Origin: Bacteroidales bacterium | Lineage (GTDB): Bacteria; Bacteroidota; Bacteroidia; Bacteroidales; F082 | Length of the DNA stretch: 64,000 bases | Assembly (NCBI GenBank): GCA_023229245.1 | Contig: JALNZU010000013.1 | Coordinates: 1 to 64,000, forward strand | Direction: 5' to 3' | Shown: piece by piece, positions 26,649 to 36,276 of the stretch | How positions within the stretch are numbered: the stretch's first letter is position 1 | How the letters are laid out: each line of letters opens with the position of its first letter | Program-made: the position numbers and the translations under genes | Notes under the pieces: generated by a model | What the model saw: only the letters and a program-made list of their open reading frames with translations | Databases searched by the model: none | What the model was told of the DNA's origin: nothing

Positions 26649-26697
26649 AAATAAATAACAATTTATTTGTATTATTTTCTTTGGTGTATTACTTTTG
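26649..26697 (+). promoter_or_regulatory. rex promoter with an overlapping inverted repeat
   Basis: The -7 box TACTTTTG (26690-26697) and a -33 TTTG (26666-26669) are 20 bases apart. An inverted repeat AAATAAAT-AACA-ATTTATTT (26649-26668) overlaps the -33 box. A site here would allow autoregulation by Rex, though the repeat only partly resembles the usual TTGT...ACAA Rex operator. The -7 box overlaps the upstream TTG, so the real start is the ATG at 26719. Confidence 0.55.
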
Positions 26698-26718
26698 CAA
26701 GTACGAAAACAAGATTAT

Positions 26719-27366
26719 ATGAAGATTGAAAGAGACCTAAAAAATCTACCTCATAAAACCATAGAGCGTCTAAGTCAGTATCGTCGTGCATTACTGATAT
26801 GTCATGAGCAGGGGCAAACCCATATTTATTCTCACGAAATAGCTAAAATACAACATATCACTGCTGTACAGGTTCGCCGCGATCTGATGCTGATCGGCTA
26901 TTCGGGCACACTTCGTAAAGGATATAATGTAAAAGACTTAATAGATCTGATAGGTGAGATCATCGATTCAAAAAGAGGCATCAATGTAGCTATCATTGGG
27001 ATAGGTAATCTTGGCCGGGCTTTGATCAACTATTTTGTTGGAAAGCGTTCCCATCTGGAGATTGTAGCAAGCTTCGATATCAATCCGGATAAGATAGGCA
27101 ATATCATGTCGGGTGTACCCTGTTATTCTATTGATGAATTAGCCGACAAGATCCATGAGCTACACATTGAAGTAGCTATTATGACTGTACCGGCTGATTT
27201 TGCCACTCAAACGGCAGATGCATTGGTTGCTGCCGGTATCAAGGGAATTTTAAACTACACCCCCAAGCCGGTTAACGTGCCCGAAACAATTTATTTAGAA
27301 GAATACGATATGATCACCTCCTTGGAAAAGGTTGCATTTTATGTCAAGATACAAGACTTAAATTAA
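26719..27366 (+). CDS. rex: Redox-sensing transcriptional repressor Rex
   Basis: 215 residues from the ATG at 26719, chosen because the earlier TTG lies inside the promoter. The N-terminal winged helix (about 5-75) reads HKTIERLSQYRRAL and ITAVQVRRDLMLIGYSGTLRKGY. The Rossmann domain carries VAIIGIGNLGRALINYF near 90-106, which binds NADH/NAD, and ends with a swapped C-terminal helix. Rex represses fermentation and respiratory genes when the NADH/NAD ratio is low. Its presence fits an anaerobic or facultative host. The spacing GxGNLGxAL is the family signature. Confidence 0.95.
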   Translation: MKIERDLKNLPHKTIERLSQYRRALLICHEQGQTHIYSHEIAKIQHITAVQVRRDLMLIGYSGTLRKGYNVKDLIDLIGEIIDSKRGINVAIIGIGNLGRALINYFVGKRSHLEIVASFDINPDKIGNIMSGVPCYSIDELADKIHELHIEVAIMTVPADFATQTADALVAAGIKGILNYTPKPVNVPETIYLEEYDMITSLEKVAFYVKIQDLN

Positions 27367-27425
27367 CCTATTCCTTTTTTTCGCCGTATGCCAACATATA
27401 TTTGCTTGGTACTGCCTGATATATT

Positions 27426-28370
27426 TTATACGATTGTGATCTGAGTACCACTGTCTTCGGTTAATAATCCAGCCAGGTCGGTTATCACAGCCTCTTTCCC
27501 ACTTCTTTCCACAAAGTGAATAGCTGCTCGAATCTTGGGTGCCATCGTATCACCATCGAACTGCTCCTCATCAAGATAGCGTTTTGCTTCAGCTATAGTC
27601 AGCTTATCTAATGCCGTTTCCTTAGGTGAATTAAAATTCAGGCATACTTTGGGAACATCGGTTATGATAAACAATTTATCAGCTTGTATCTGCGAGGCTA
27701 ATAATGCGCTGGCAATGTCTTTATCAATGATGGCATCAATTCCCTGCAGCTTATTCGATTCGACAAAAAAGCATGGGATACCTCCTCCCCCAACGGCAAT
27801 GACTATATGTCCTTCACGGGCAATATTTTCAATCGACTTGCGGTTATAGATCATCAAAGGTGTGGGCGATGCCACCACTTTTCGCCATCCCCTACCCCTG
27901 ATATCTTCTTTAAACTTTGAAGAAGTTTCTTTGCTCAAGCGATCAGCTTCATCTTTAGTATAAAACGGACCTATTGGCTTGGCCGGATGCTGAAAAGCTG
28001 CATCATCCTTGTTGACTAAAATCTGGGTGATGATAGAAATAATATCTCTGTCCATATCCTTAGACATGAGCACATTACGAAGCTGTTGCTCCAAAATATA
28101 GCCAATGAACCCTTGCGAATAAGCTACACTGATATCCAATGGCATCTCGGGCAGGCCATATAATTTATTACCAGCAGTATTGGCTAACAAAATATTGCCT
28201 ACCTGCGGGCCGTTCCCATGCGTGATCACTAGATTGAAGTTGCGCTCAATCAAATTAATCAAATGGGTACACGCATGATAGGCATTCTCCTCCAACTCAT
28301 CAATAGTACCCCGTTGATTGGCAAGTAAAAGAGCGCTTCCACCAAAAGACACTACAGCTAACTTTTTCAT
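27426..28370 (-). CDS. arcC: Carbamate kinase
   Basis: 314 residues, family length. The amino-acid-kinase fold shows VSFGGSALL at the N-terminus, LVITHGNGPQVGNILLAN near 57-74, and GHIVIAVGGGGIPCF and DKDIASALLASQIQADKL further on. The enzyme makes ATP and carbamate from carbamoyl phosphate, the last step of the arginine deiminase or purine/allantoin fermentation routes. No arcA or ornithine carbamoyltransferase gene is in the window, so the pathway is not fixed. The first motif reads GGSAL where GGNAL is usual. A TACTTTTG -7 box lies 38 bases upstream. Confidence 0.94.
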   Translation of the reverse strand: MKKLAVVSFGGSALLLANQRGTIDELEENAYHACTHLINLIERNFNLVITHGNGPQVGNILLANTAGNKLYGLPEMPLDISVAYSQGFIGYILEQQLRNVLMSKDMDRDIISIITQILVNKDDAAFQHPAKPIGPFYTKDEADRLSKETSSKFKEDIRGRGWRKVVASPTPLMIYNRKSIENIAREGHIVIAVGGGGIPCFFVESNKLQGIDAIIDKDIASALLASQIQADKLFIITDVPKVCLNFNSPKETALDKLTIAEAKRYLDEEQFDGDTMAPKIRAAIHFVERSGKEAVITDLAGLLTEDSGTQITIV

Positions 28371-28407
28371 AGTACCCTATCTTTAAATAGTTTAGATTAT
28401 CAAAGAG

Positions 28408-28415
28408 CAAAAGTA
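28408..28415 (-). promoter_or_regulatory. -7 promoter element of arcC
   Basis: CAAAAGTA reads TACTTTTG on the minus strand, 38 bases before the ATG at 28370. Confidence 0.5.
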
Positions 28416-28794
28416 TAGAATAATTCTAATTAAACTGAATGCATTGTGATAATAATAACAACAAAAAAATCTACAGAACTCAATTACATTAGTTTTGACT
28501 AATTCATATTAAAATATGGCAGGCTTATCCAAATTTTACTCAGAAATTATTGAAACCGATCAACAACTTGTAACAAGCAAAAAAACTACTTATCTTTACA
28601 TTTTATTCATTGCCAAGGCAGAAGTTAATACCCAAAAAAATAATTTTAACTGATTACGATGTCTATTCGTCTAATACAGCAAGGTTTTCTACGGGACTAT
28701 CATAACCCAAAAGCAGGTTTCATATATTTTTTCAACAGGTAGGAATCAGCATCATACTAAACAAGCAATTGTTTCACCTATAAAATTTTGTCTT
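28416..28794. other. Divergent intergenic region before the large T9SS protein
   Basis: About 380 AT-rich bases. A 45-codon frame (28516-28653, plus) is present but has no recognisable feature. No repeat or terminator was seen. It must hold the promoter of the 28795 gene, though no exact -7 box stands out. Confidence 0.35.
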
Positions 28795-31700
28795 ATGAAA
28801 AACAATTTACTTCAGAAAGCTCTACTATTTATCCTTTTCAACTTATTGTCAGCTTCATTGCTATCGCAATACATAGTCAACTTTGAAGGCGATGGTGAGG
28901 TTAAGACTTCTTATGCATCGGGCATTGTCAACTTATCCGGCTTAGACTGGGATTTGACCAATGTACTGATAGGTGATTTAGAAAACGACTGGAAGAACGG
29001 TATCCGATCGGCACGGCTGAGGGGCTACGACAACTCATCTATGACGATGATGCAGGACAAAGAAGGCGGTGTAGGTAGCTTAAGCTTTTACTACAGACGC
29101 TATGGATCCGATTCACAGGTGGACTGGAGAGTGGAATACAGTACAAATGGTGGTACTAACTGGACACAGATAGGAAACGATTTCACAGCTCCTGCATCAG
29201 ATGAAGTTCAACTATTTGAAGAAACGGTAAATATCGATGGCGATATACGCATCCGCATCAAGCGAGCTACCGAAAGCGGTACATCAAATCGTCGGCTGAA
29301 TATAGACGATATCACCCTGACCGACTACTCCGGAGGTGGAAATATCCCACCTGTCATTACTAACATACTACAAACACCTGCCACCGATATCACCTCAACG
29401 ACCACTGTATCTGTTTCGGCCGATATCACCGACCCCGATGGCATTATCACCTTAGCTCAACTCAAATGGGGCACTGCACAAGGAACCTACCCCCACATAA
29501 TCAATATGGTTCAAGGGCAGGATGATTCTTATACCACAGTAAGTGATATTCCTGCTCAAGCCGATGGCACTACGGTATTTTATATAGTGTATGCCGAAGA
29601 TAATGACGGTGGAACACGTAGCTCTCCAATGCATTCCTATGTTGTCAAAGATGCTGCATTTACCGAACTTCCCTATACGGAAGACTTTCAGGAGGGTATG
29701 GGTGATATATATACCTACTCCGTTTCAGGCGACACCAAAGAATGGCTTCATAGTACCGCAGGATATGCCTATATCAATGGCTTCAATAGCGGAGAGTTAG
29801 AAGACGACTGGCTCATACTTCCCGGATTCAATAAATCCATCTATTCTAATGTCAGTCTGTCGTTTGAAACATTAAAACAATATGGTTTTGACGATCAGGA
29901 TAACTTTTTCGTCTTGCTATATTCCACTAACTATATCGGACTGGGAGACCCTACTCTTGCAAGCTGGAATGAATTAAATTTCACCCATCCTGCTGAAGAA
30001 CAGCAGTGGCAGTCGTCGGGGGTGATAGACCTGAACGCCATTGAAGGGGAAATAGTACATATTGCTTTCAGGTATCATTATCATATTGGTGCTTACAGAC
30101 TCTGGCAGTTAGACAATATTCATTTGTCAGGAGTACAGCGTAATATCATCACCTTATGGAAGTTCGACATAGATGGTGACCTGAATCCTACTGTAGGCGA
30201 GGGAACAGCCTCAATAGTTGGAGGGGCTACAGAAGTGCCCCAAAATGATGCCTTACAAATCACCAACTTCCCCGATCAATTCACTGCTTCAGGTACAACT
30301 GGTCTTCAGCTGATGCTAAGCACGACCGGTTATCAACATATACAGCTAAGCTTTAAGCAAAGTTCTTCAGGTACTATGTCGCGCTATGCGGAAATACAAT
30401 ATACAACTGACGGAGGTGCAAACTGGATAGCTTTTCAACATAATGCCGGGGAGCTGTCACCACATGATCTGATGTATTTTTTTGAGTTCGATATGGGCGA
30501 GATCACAGAAATAGCCAACAATCCTAATTTCGGGCTTCGTATAGTATCCATCTTTTCTCCGGTAGCTTTCAACGATGGGCTCGGCAACAGCTTCACTGCA
30601 AATACAGCCTACCATCGAGCCCGTACAAATGGTGGAACTGTGTATAGTGGTGATGGAAACTGGAAATTTCAGGATGTAGCCATTATGGGCGATATTATTT
30701 CAGGTGATATCCCTGTCAAACTTGCTATCACAGATGTGAACGGAGGTGTGAACCCAACATCAGGACAACCCTTCAGCCTGACTGTTCAAGCCCAAGATGC
30801 CACTAATAATCCGGCGAATGTGATTGGTAATACCACCGTCCAACTATCGCTTGTATCGGGCACTGGCAACTTAGATGGCAATCTATCAAAAGTCATCCCG
30901 ACAGGAAGCAATACGATAGTGTTTGATGGAATAAGTCATACTCCGGCAGCTACTGCTGTGATCATCCAGGCATCAGCTACAGCCGGGATGATACTGGAGC
31001 CAGGTATCAGCGATGCGTTTAATGTGCTGGCAACTGCTGACAAATTAGCTTTTCATAATGTACCCGAAGGAGGCCAGATTGGTTTACCCATAGCTCCGTT
31101 TCAGGTTCAGGCTCAACGACCTGATGGCAGCATTGATCCCGGGTTTTCAGGTGAGGTAACTATCAGCAAAGAATCAGGTAATGGCAATATGAATGGTACT
31201 TTTACCAAAGCTCTGGTAGAAGGTATAGCCACTTTCGATGACATCAGTTTTGATGCAGCAGGCTTCTATATTTTATCGGCGCAATCAGCCGATCTGACCG
31301 GAGCTGTCAGCCCAGCTATATATATCAGTGCACCACTAACCCTGACAAATGAATTAGTGCCGGAATACATACAAGGTGTAAACGGTACCAACTCGACCAG
31401 AGTACCGTTTGCCTACAGGGTTACTATAGGCAACCTACAGCCTGACGCCACCTACAGGTATATCAATCAGGTAGTATCCGAAGATGACAACCCTACTACT
31501 AATGGAGCTGGTAATGTGATCTTTACTAATCAAGATGGCAGCTTTCACCGGACTACCAGCCCTAATCTCGGTGTTGAAGGAGCTTATGGCAGCTTCACTG
31601 CTAATGATCAGGGGGAATATAGCGGTTGGTTCATCAATGAACCTACTGGCAATGTTCGTTTCACACCTGGGAATGAGGTGTTTTTCCGTATCCGTTTGAA

Positions 31701-33582
31701 CGATGGCAATGAAGGTACTTCAGCTACGCATTGGCTGACTACCACCCAAGCAGCACAGGTGATCAATTTCGGGACCGAACCTGATGATGCGCAGGGAACT
31801 GCTATCAGAGCTACCTCTCTGGCACAGGCCAAAAACTTTGTGCTTCTGTTCAATAATCTTGCCGGAACAAGCCGCCCGATGTATTGCACTACTATTGAAA
31901 CTACTGGTGTGGATTATAATGCCGCTACCTCTTGGGCTGCTTTTTATCGCAATGAGGTAGCTTTTATTGATGGTGCTTGGGGTGGTATTATTCCAAATGT
32001 CAATGCAGCTGGTTTAATGCGTATTGAAGAAAGAAGCCTTCTTGACGGCTCACTGATTGAGGTACACACCTCTGCCAACGGAGTATGGGGCAATATAGAC
32101 ACACGAAATCCCAACGGAGGTATAAACAATGTGTTAGTACTCACATTAGATATCACCGACGATCCTGTACTGACTGTCTCGCCTTCGATCCTGAACGGAT
32201 TTCAGTATGCAGAAGGTGAAGGGCCAAGCCAGATATTAAGCTATACCCTGAATGGTAACAGTCTAATTGGAACGGGAAATATCAATGTGGATGCGCCAGA
32301 TGACTATGAGATATCGTTGGACGGATCAACCTTTGGCTCTATGCTAAACCTCCCCTATTCCAACGGTGTGATCAATGGCCAGCCAGTCACAGTGAGCGTA
32401 CGCCTGAAAGCCGGACTAAACCAGGGAATATACAACGGCCAACCTATAATACATAACGGAGGAGGTGCAGCTGAGAAAATTGTTACCCTGAATGGAGAGG
32501 TTACCCCATCAGTCGTACCGGAAATACTGAGTGAATTAGTGCCACAATATATACAAGGTGTCAACGGTACTAACTCTACCAGAGTACCATTTGCTTACAG
32601 GGTTAGTATAGGCAATCTGCAGCCTAATGCCACCTACAGGTATATCAATCAGGTAGTAACCGAAGATGACAGCCCTTCCACCAATGGTGCAGGTAATGTG
32701 ATCTTTTTATATGAAGATGGGAGTTACATTCGTACTACCAGTCCTAACCTCAATGACCATGGCTCTTATGGGGAGTTTACAGCAGACCAAAACGGAATAT
32801 ATGAAGGTTGGTTCATTACAGAAACCACCGGCAATGTTCGTTTCACACCTGGGAATGAGGTGTTTTTCCGCATACGTATCAATGATGGCAATGAAGGCAG
32901 TTTAGTAGCACACCGGCTTACAACCATAAATGCGGCAAAGGTTATCCATTTCGGAACCAATGCAGATGAAACAATGGGAACAGCTATACGGGCAAGCTCT
33001 AAAGACCCATCCGGCGCCTTGGCAATACTGTTTGATAATTATGTTGGATCGGGACGACCTGTATATGCGACAACAGTTGAAATAACAGGTATCGACTATG
33101 AAGCTACCGGTACTTATGCCGGATTTTACGTTGAATATATATTCGGGCATGAAGGCTCCTGGGGAGGTATCATACCTAATCTCAACGATAGCGGGATACA
33201 ACATATCAAGACTCTCGTTCCGAACAGCACCGCCGAAAAAGTGTATCAAAGCCATACCGGTATTTGGGGTACGGAAGACACACGAAACCCAAACGGAGGA
33301 TTAGAGCATGTGATATATCTTAATTTAGAAGAATTAGGTGTTGAAGAAAATTCGTTGGAGGATATTACTATCAGCTTGATGGACCAGAGACTCTTCATTG
33401 AAAACAAAAGAAACGAACCTATCACGGTAGAAATCTTCAACTCATTAGGACAAAGGCTATTATCCGAAAAGATATTTCCTTTTTCCCGTCAACAACTGTC
33501 AACAAGTTTTCAAGCCGGGTTATATATCGTCCGCCTGCACAATACTATAACAGAATCAAAACGAAAGCTCATCATCAATTGA
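28795..33582 (+). CDS. Large multidomain secreted protein with a duplicated 270-residue module and T9SS sorting domain
   Basis: 1595 residues. A signal peptide (about 1-25, LLSASLLSQ) leads to a jelly-roll-like domain (about 25-180), a fibronectin-like domain (about 185-285), a choice-of-anchor-J-like domain (about 290-445) and Ig-like filamin or invasin folds (about 640-840). A module of about 270 residues then occurs twice, at about 850-1120 and 1245-1515. Both copies contain IQGVNGTNSTRVPFAYRV, GNVRFTPGNEVFFRIR and TRNPNGG; a 120-residue beta domain separates them. The C-terminus (about 1520-1595) is a T9SS sorting domain. No catalytic motif was recognised; an adhesin or binding scaffold is likely. 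Single-gene unit. Confidence 0.8.
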   Translation: MKNNLLQKALLFILFNLLSASLLSQYIVNFEGDGEVKTSYASGIVNLSGLDWDLTNVLIGDLENDWKNGIRSARLRGYDNSSMTMMQDKEGGVGSLSFYYRRYGSDSQVDWRVEYSTNGGTNWTQIGNDFTAPASDEVQLFEETVNIDGDIRIRIKRATESGTSNRRLNIDDITLTDYSGGGNIPPVITNILQTPATDITSTTTVSVSADITDPDGIITLAQLKWGTAQGTYPHIINMVQGQDDSYTTVSDIPAQADGTTVFYIVYAEDNDGGTRSSPMHSYVVKDAAFTELPYTEDFQEGMGDIYTYSVSGDTKEWLHSTAGYAYINGFNSGELEDDWLILPGFNKSIYSNVSLSFETLKQYGFDDQDNFFVLLYSTNYIGLGDPTLASWNELNFTHPAEEQQWQSSGVIDLNAIEGEIVHIAFRYHYHIGAYRLWQLDNIHLSGVQRNIITLWKFDIDGDLNPTVGEGTASIVGGATEVPQNDALQITNFPDQFTASGTTGLQLMLSTTGYQHIQLSFKQSSSGTMSRYAEIQYTTDGGANWIAFQHNAGELSPHDLMYFFEFDMGEITEIANNPNFGLRIVSIFSPVAFNDGLGNSFTANTAYHRARTNGGTVYSGDGNWKFQDVAIMGDIISGDIPVKLAITDVNGGVNPTSGQPFSLTVQAQDATNNPANVIGNTTVQLSLVSGTGNLDGNLSKVIPTGSNTIVFDGISHTPAATAVIIQASATAGMILEPGISDAFNVLATADKLAFHNVPEGGQIGLPIAPFQVQAQRPDGSIDPGFSGEVTISKESGNGNMNGTFTKALVEGIATFDDISFDAAGFYILSAQSADLTGAVSPAIYISAPLTLTNELVPEYIQGVNGTNSTRVPFAYRVTIGNLQPDATYRYINQVVSEDDNPTTNGAGNVIFTNQDGSFHRTTSPNLGVEGAYGSFTANDQGEYSGWFINEPTGNVRFTPGNEVFFRIRLNDGNEGTSATHWLTTTQAAQVINFGTEPDDAQGTAIRATSLAQAKNFVLLFNNLAGTSRPMYCTTIETTGVDYNAATSWAAFYRNEVAFIDGAWGGIIPNVNAAGLMRIEERSLLDGSLIEVHTSANGVWGNIDTRNPNGGINNVLVLTLDITDDPVLTVSPSILNGFQYAEGEGPSQILSYTLNGNSLIGTGNINVDAPDDYEISLDGSTFGSMLNLPYSNGVINGQPVTVSVRLKAGLNQGIYNGQPIIHNGGGAAEKIVTLNGEVTPSVVPEILSELVPQYIQGVNGTNSTRVPFAYRVSIGNLQPNATYRYINQVVTEDDSPSTNGAGNVIFLYEDGSYIRTTSPNLNDHGSYGEFTADQNGIYEGWFITETTGNVRFTPGNEVFFRIRINDGNEGSLVAHRLTTINAAKVIHFGTNADETMGTAIRASSKDPSGALAILFDNYVGSGRPVYATTVEITGIDYEATGTYAGFYVEYIFGHEGSWGGIIPNLNDSGIQHIKTLVPNSTAEKVYQSHTGIWGTEDTRNPNGGLEHVIYLNLEELGVEENSLEDITISLMDQRLFIENKRNEPITVEIFNSLGQRLLSEKIFPFSRQQLSTSFQAGLYIVRLHNTITESKRKLIIN
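31342..33340 (+). repeat. Two diverged copies of an approximately 810-base coding repeat
   Basis: Copy 1 spans about 31342-32155 and copy 2 about 32527-33340, in the same frame. Several blocks are nearly identical at DNA level, for example around 31658-31690 and 32830-32865, which encode GNVRFTPGNEVFFRIR. The copies arose by internal duplication. Confidence 0.85.
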
Positions 33583-33693
33583 TAGCAAGCGTTTAAGAGG
33601 TGGAAAGGGGACATCTTTTCCTTTAGAACTATGATAGTATCAATTTTTTTTAAGTAAAAAAATCCAAACTATAGCACCGTATTATTAAAAGAG

Positions 33694-33701
33694 TACCTTT
33701 G
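33694..33701 (+). promoter_or_regulatory. -7 promoter element of the RRM protein gene
   Basis: TACCTTTG matches TAnnTTTG. The ATG is at 33827, so the leader is about 120 bases, unusually long for this window. A small hairpin (TTGAAA/TTTCAA, 33797-33812) lies near its end. Confidence 0.5.
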
Positions 33702-33826
33702 CATCGGTTTAATTTATTTTTTTCTTTCAAAAAAACAAGAATTCAGCTGTCAATCAGGAACTCACCATTCCGAATAACAATTCGATCTCTTCTTTTTTGA
33801 AATTCATTTCAATTTATTTTTTTATC

Positions 33827-34186
33827 ATGAACATTTTTGTTGCAAAATTAAATTTTAAGACTACGAGTGAGCAACTCCAGTCATTGTTTGAACAGTTTGG
33901 TGAAGTTTCATCGGCTAAAGTTATCTTCGATAAGTTAACTAATCGTTCCAAGGGCTATGGTTTTGTAGAGATGCCTAATGATGATCAGGCGTATGATGCT
34001 ATTAACCAACTGAATGAATCCGAGCTTGATGGCAGTACTATTGTCGTAAAAAAAGCTCGTCCCAAAGAAGAGGGATATTCTGACAGCTCAAGATTCCCAA
34101 GGCGTGAAGGTGGATATAGGCAAGACAACCGCCATCGCGGTGAAGGAGGACATTCGGGAGAAGGAAACTACAGAAAACGATATTAA
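33827..34186 (+). CDS. RRM-domain RNA-binding protein
   Basis: 119 residues from the ATG at 33827, preferred over the upstream TTG because the RRM begins directly (MNIFVAKLNF). RNP2 is IFVAKL and RNP1 is KGYGFVEM, with the usual spacing. The tail (about 82-119) is rich in Arg, Gly, His and Ser (GGYRQDNRHRGEGGHSGEGN), an RGG-like RNA-binding extension. Such small RRM proteins are abundant in Bacteroidota, where they bind RNA and may take over roles of Hfq or cold-shock proteins. The long leader suggests regulation at RNA level. A strong terminator follows. Confidence 0.93.
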   Translation: MNIFVAKLNFKTTSEQLQSLFEQFGEVSSAKVIFDKLTNRSKGYGFVEMPNDDQAYDAINQLNESELDGSTIVVKKARPKEEGYSDSSRFPRREGGYRQDNRHRGEGGHSGEGNYRKRY

Positions 34187-34207
34187 TTTCTAATACATCT
34201 AAGCTGT

Positions 34208-34236
34208 AAAGCTGCCTCAACCGGCAGCTTTTTTTT
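34208..34236 (+). terminator. Rho-independent terminator of the RRM gene
   Basis: AAAGCTGCC (34208-34216) pairs with GGCAGCTTT (34223-34231) and continues into a T tract. It lies 22 bases after the stop. Confidence 0.92.
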
Positions 34237-34361
34237 ATCTTAACCAACGATTGATCAAAGCTTATCAATGCAGTATTGCTATACATCTCAACTCAACAGA
34301 GAAATACACCCAAAAAAAATAGCATTTTTTGTATTTTCGCATCGCAAAAAAAGTCACATTC

Positions 34362-36152
34362 ATGCTTGAAGCCAAGTTAACACAGACATTTATTAAAGCT
34401 TTCAAACAATTGTATGATAGGCAACCTGATATAAAACACATCAGTTTTCAGAAAACCAGATCAGAGTTTGAAGGCGACCGTACCATAGTGGTTTTCCCGT
34501 TCAGCAAAATATTGCAACAGTCAGCTGAAGAAACAGCTCAACAGATAGGGGAAGCGATGATGCAGTTATATACTGAAATTGTTCGATTCAATGTAGTAAA
34601 AGGCTTTTTAAATCTCACTATCAGTGGCAAGTATTGGGTTTCTTTTTTACAGCAAGCGTTATCTATGCCGGATTTTGGGTTTAACCAATCGGGCAAAGGC
34701 AAACGCATGGTGATCGAATACAGCTCTCCAAACACCAATAAGCCATTGCACTTGGGGCATATCCGAAACAACCTTTTAGGATGGAGCGTCGCAGCCATTC
34801 TGAAGGCCAATGGCTACGAAGTTGTGAAGGTCAATCTTATCAACGACAGGGGGATACATATATGTAAATCAATGTTGGCATGGCAGAAATGGGGAGGAAA
34901 AAGCCCGGAAGAAACGGCTATGAAAGGTGATAAGCTAGTAGGTGAGATGTATGTGCGTTTCGATAAAGAGCTGAAAGCTGAGATTGCCGGTCTGGTTCAA
35001 CAAGGTTATTCATCAGAGGAAGCCGCAACACGTGCACCGCTCATCATACAGGCTCAGGAGATGCTCCGGTTATGGGAGGCAGGTGATCCTCAAACGCATC
35101 AACTCTGGGCCACCATGAATGGATGGGTGTATGAAGGTTTTAATCAGACATATGCAAAAATGGGCGTAGATTTCGATAAGCTTTATTATGAATCGGAAAC
35201 ATACCTACTTGGTAAAGAGATAGTTGAAGAAGGATTAAAAAATGGAGCCCTGTTTCAGAAAACAGATGGAAGCATATGGTGCGATCTATCAGCGGAAGGA
35301 TTGGACGAAAAGCTATTGTTGCGTGCCGATGGAACTTCGGTGTATATGACACAAGATCTGGGCACAGCAAAACTGCGAATGAGTGAATATCAAGCCGATA
35401 AAATGATATATGTAGTAGGCAATGAACAAAACTATCATTTTGAAGTATTGAGCAGAATACTCAAAAAAATTGGGTATCAATGGGCTGATACTATCGAACA
35501 TCTATCATATGGCATGGTTGAATTACCCGAAGGTAAGATGAAATCGCGCGAAGGTACTGTAGTGGATGCAGACGAACTGATGGACGAAATGATACTCACT
35601 GCCAAAGAAATGACTACCGAATTAGGTAAATTAGACAATCTGACTGAGGAAGAGGCTGATAAACTTTTTACTACCATTGGGTTAGGTGCGTTGAAATATT
35701 TTATCCTGAAGGTAGACCCACGCAAGAACATGCTGTTCAATCCGGATGAATCTATTGATTTCAATGGAAATACAGGACCTTTCATTCAATATACACATGC
35801 TCGCATCCGCTCATTACTAAGAAAAGCAACGCATGTGGAAGAAGATCAGCTGCCCGGTACAGATATCACCAATACTGAGTTTCTTCCCGACAAAGAACGC
35901 AACCTGATTCGACTTGTTTATTCATTCCCGCAATGGGTTCAACAAGCAGCCGAATCGAGAAGCCCGGCATTGATCGCCAATTATATGTATGAGTTAGCTA
36001 AAGAGTTCAATCAGTTCTATCAGTCGGTACCCATCCTCAGGGAAGAGAACATCTCTCTACGTTTGCTACGGCTTGACATCAGCAGGATCGTAGCCTCTAT
36101 TTTAAAAAAATCAGCTGAGCTGTTAGGAATAGAAATGCCTGAACAGATGTAG
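34362..36152 (+). CDS. argS: Arginine--tRNA ligase
   Basis: 596 residues from the ATG at 34362; the TTG further up would add 11 residues unlike the family. It attaches arginine to tRNA-Arg. The N-terminal Add-1 domain (about 1-110) is followed by the class I catalytic core with PNTNKPLHLGHIRNN (HIGH motif) and a KMSKS-like KMKSREGTVVD. The C-terminal DALR anticodon-binding domain reads from about 470 and includes FNGNTGPFIQYTHARIRSL. Length is typical for Bacteroidota. It is close to tRNA-Arg(ACG) in this window only by coincidence, as far as can be told. Confidence 0.96.
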   Translation: MLEAKLTQTFIKAFKQLYDRQPDIKHISFQKTRSEFEGDRTIVVFPFSKILQQSAEETAQQIGEAMMQLYTEIVRFNVVKGFLNLTISGKYWVSFLQQALSMPDFGFNQSGKGKRMVIEYSSPNTNKPLHLGHIRNNLLGWSVAAILKANGYEVVKVNLINDRGIHICKSMLAWQKWGGKSPEETAMKGDKLVGEMYVRFDKELKAEIAGLVQQGYSSEEAATRAPLIIQAQEMLRLWEAGDPQTHQLWATMNGWVYEGFNQTYAKMGVDFDKLYYESETYLLGKEIVEEGLKNGALFQKTDGSIWCDLSAEGLDEKLLLRADGTSVYMTQDLGTAKLRMSEYQADKMIYVVGNEQNYHFEVLSRILKKIGYQWADTIEHLSYGMVELPEGKMKSREGTVVDADELMDEMILTAKEMTTELGKLDNLTEEEADKLFTTIGLGALKYFILKVDPRKNMLFNPDESIDFNGNTGPFIQYTHARIRSLLRKATHVEEDQLPGTDITNTEFLPDKERNLIRLVYSFPQWVQQAAESRSPALIANYMYELAKEFNQFYQSVPILREENISLRLLRLDISRIVASILKKSAELLGIEMPEQM

Positions 36153-36215
36153 ATTGACCGGCTATTTTCATGCATCCATATCTTTTTTACTTCACAATAA
36201 AGTATTGATACTAAG

Positions 36216-36253
36216 TCCAATTTAATTGGATATTGATTTTATTAGTAGCTTTG
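36216..36253 (+). promoter_or_regulatory. Promoter with a palindrome upstream of the zinc-ribbon gene
   Basis: The -7 box TAGCTTTG (36246-36253) lies 23 bases before the ATG at 36277. A perfect 15-base palindrome TCCAATTTAATTGGA occupies 36216-36230, overlapping the expected -33 position. It may be an operator, but the regulator is unknown. Confidence 0.45.
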
Positions 36254-36276
36254 TGCATTAACAAAGCAGGTGAACT

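Noticed and set aside
28516..28653. 45-codon frame upstream of the large T9SS protein
   Set aside because: No signal peptide, family pattern or promoter; such frames are expected by chance in AT-rich spacers.
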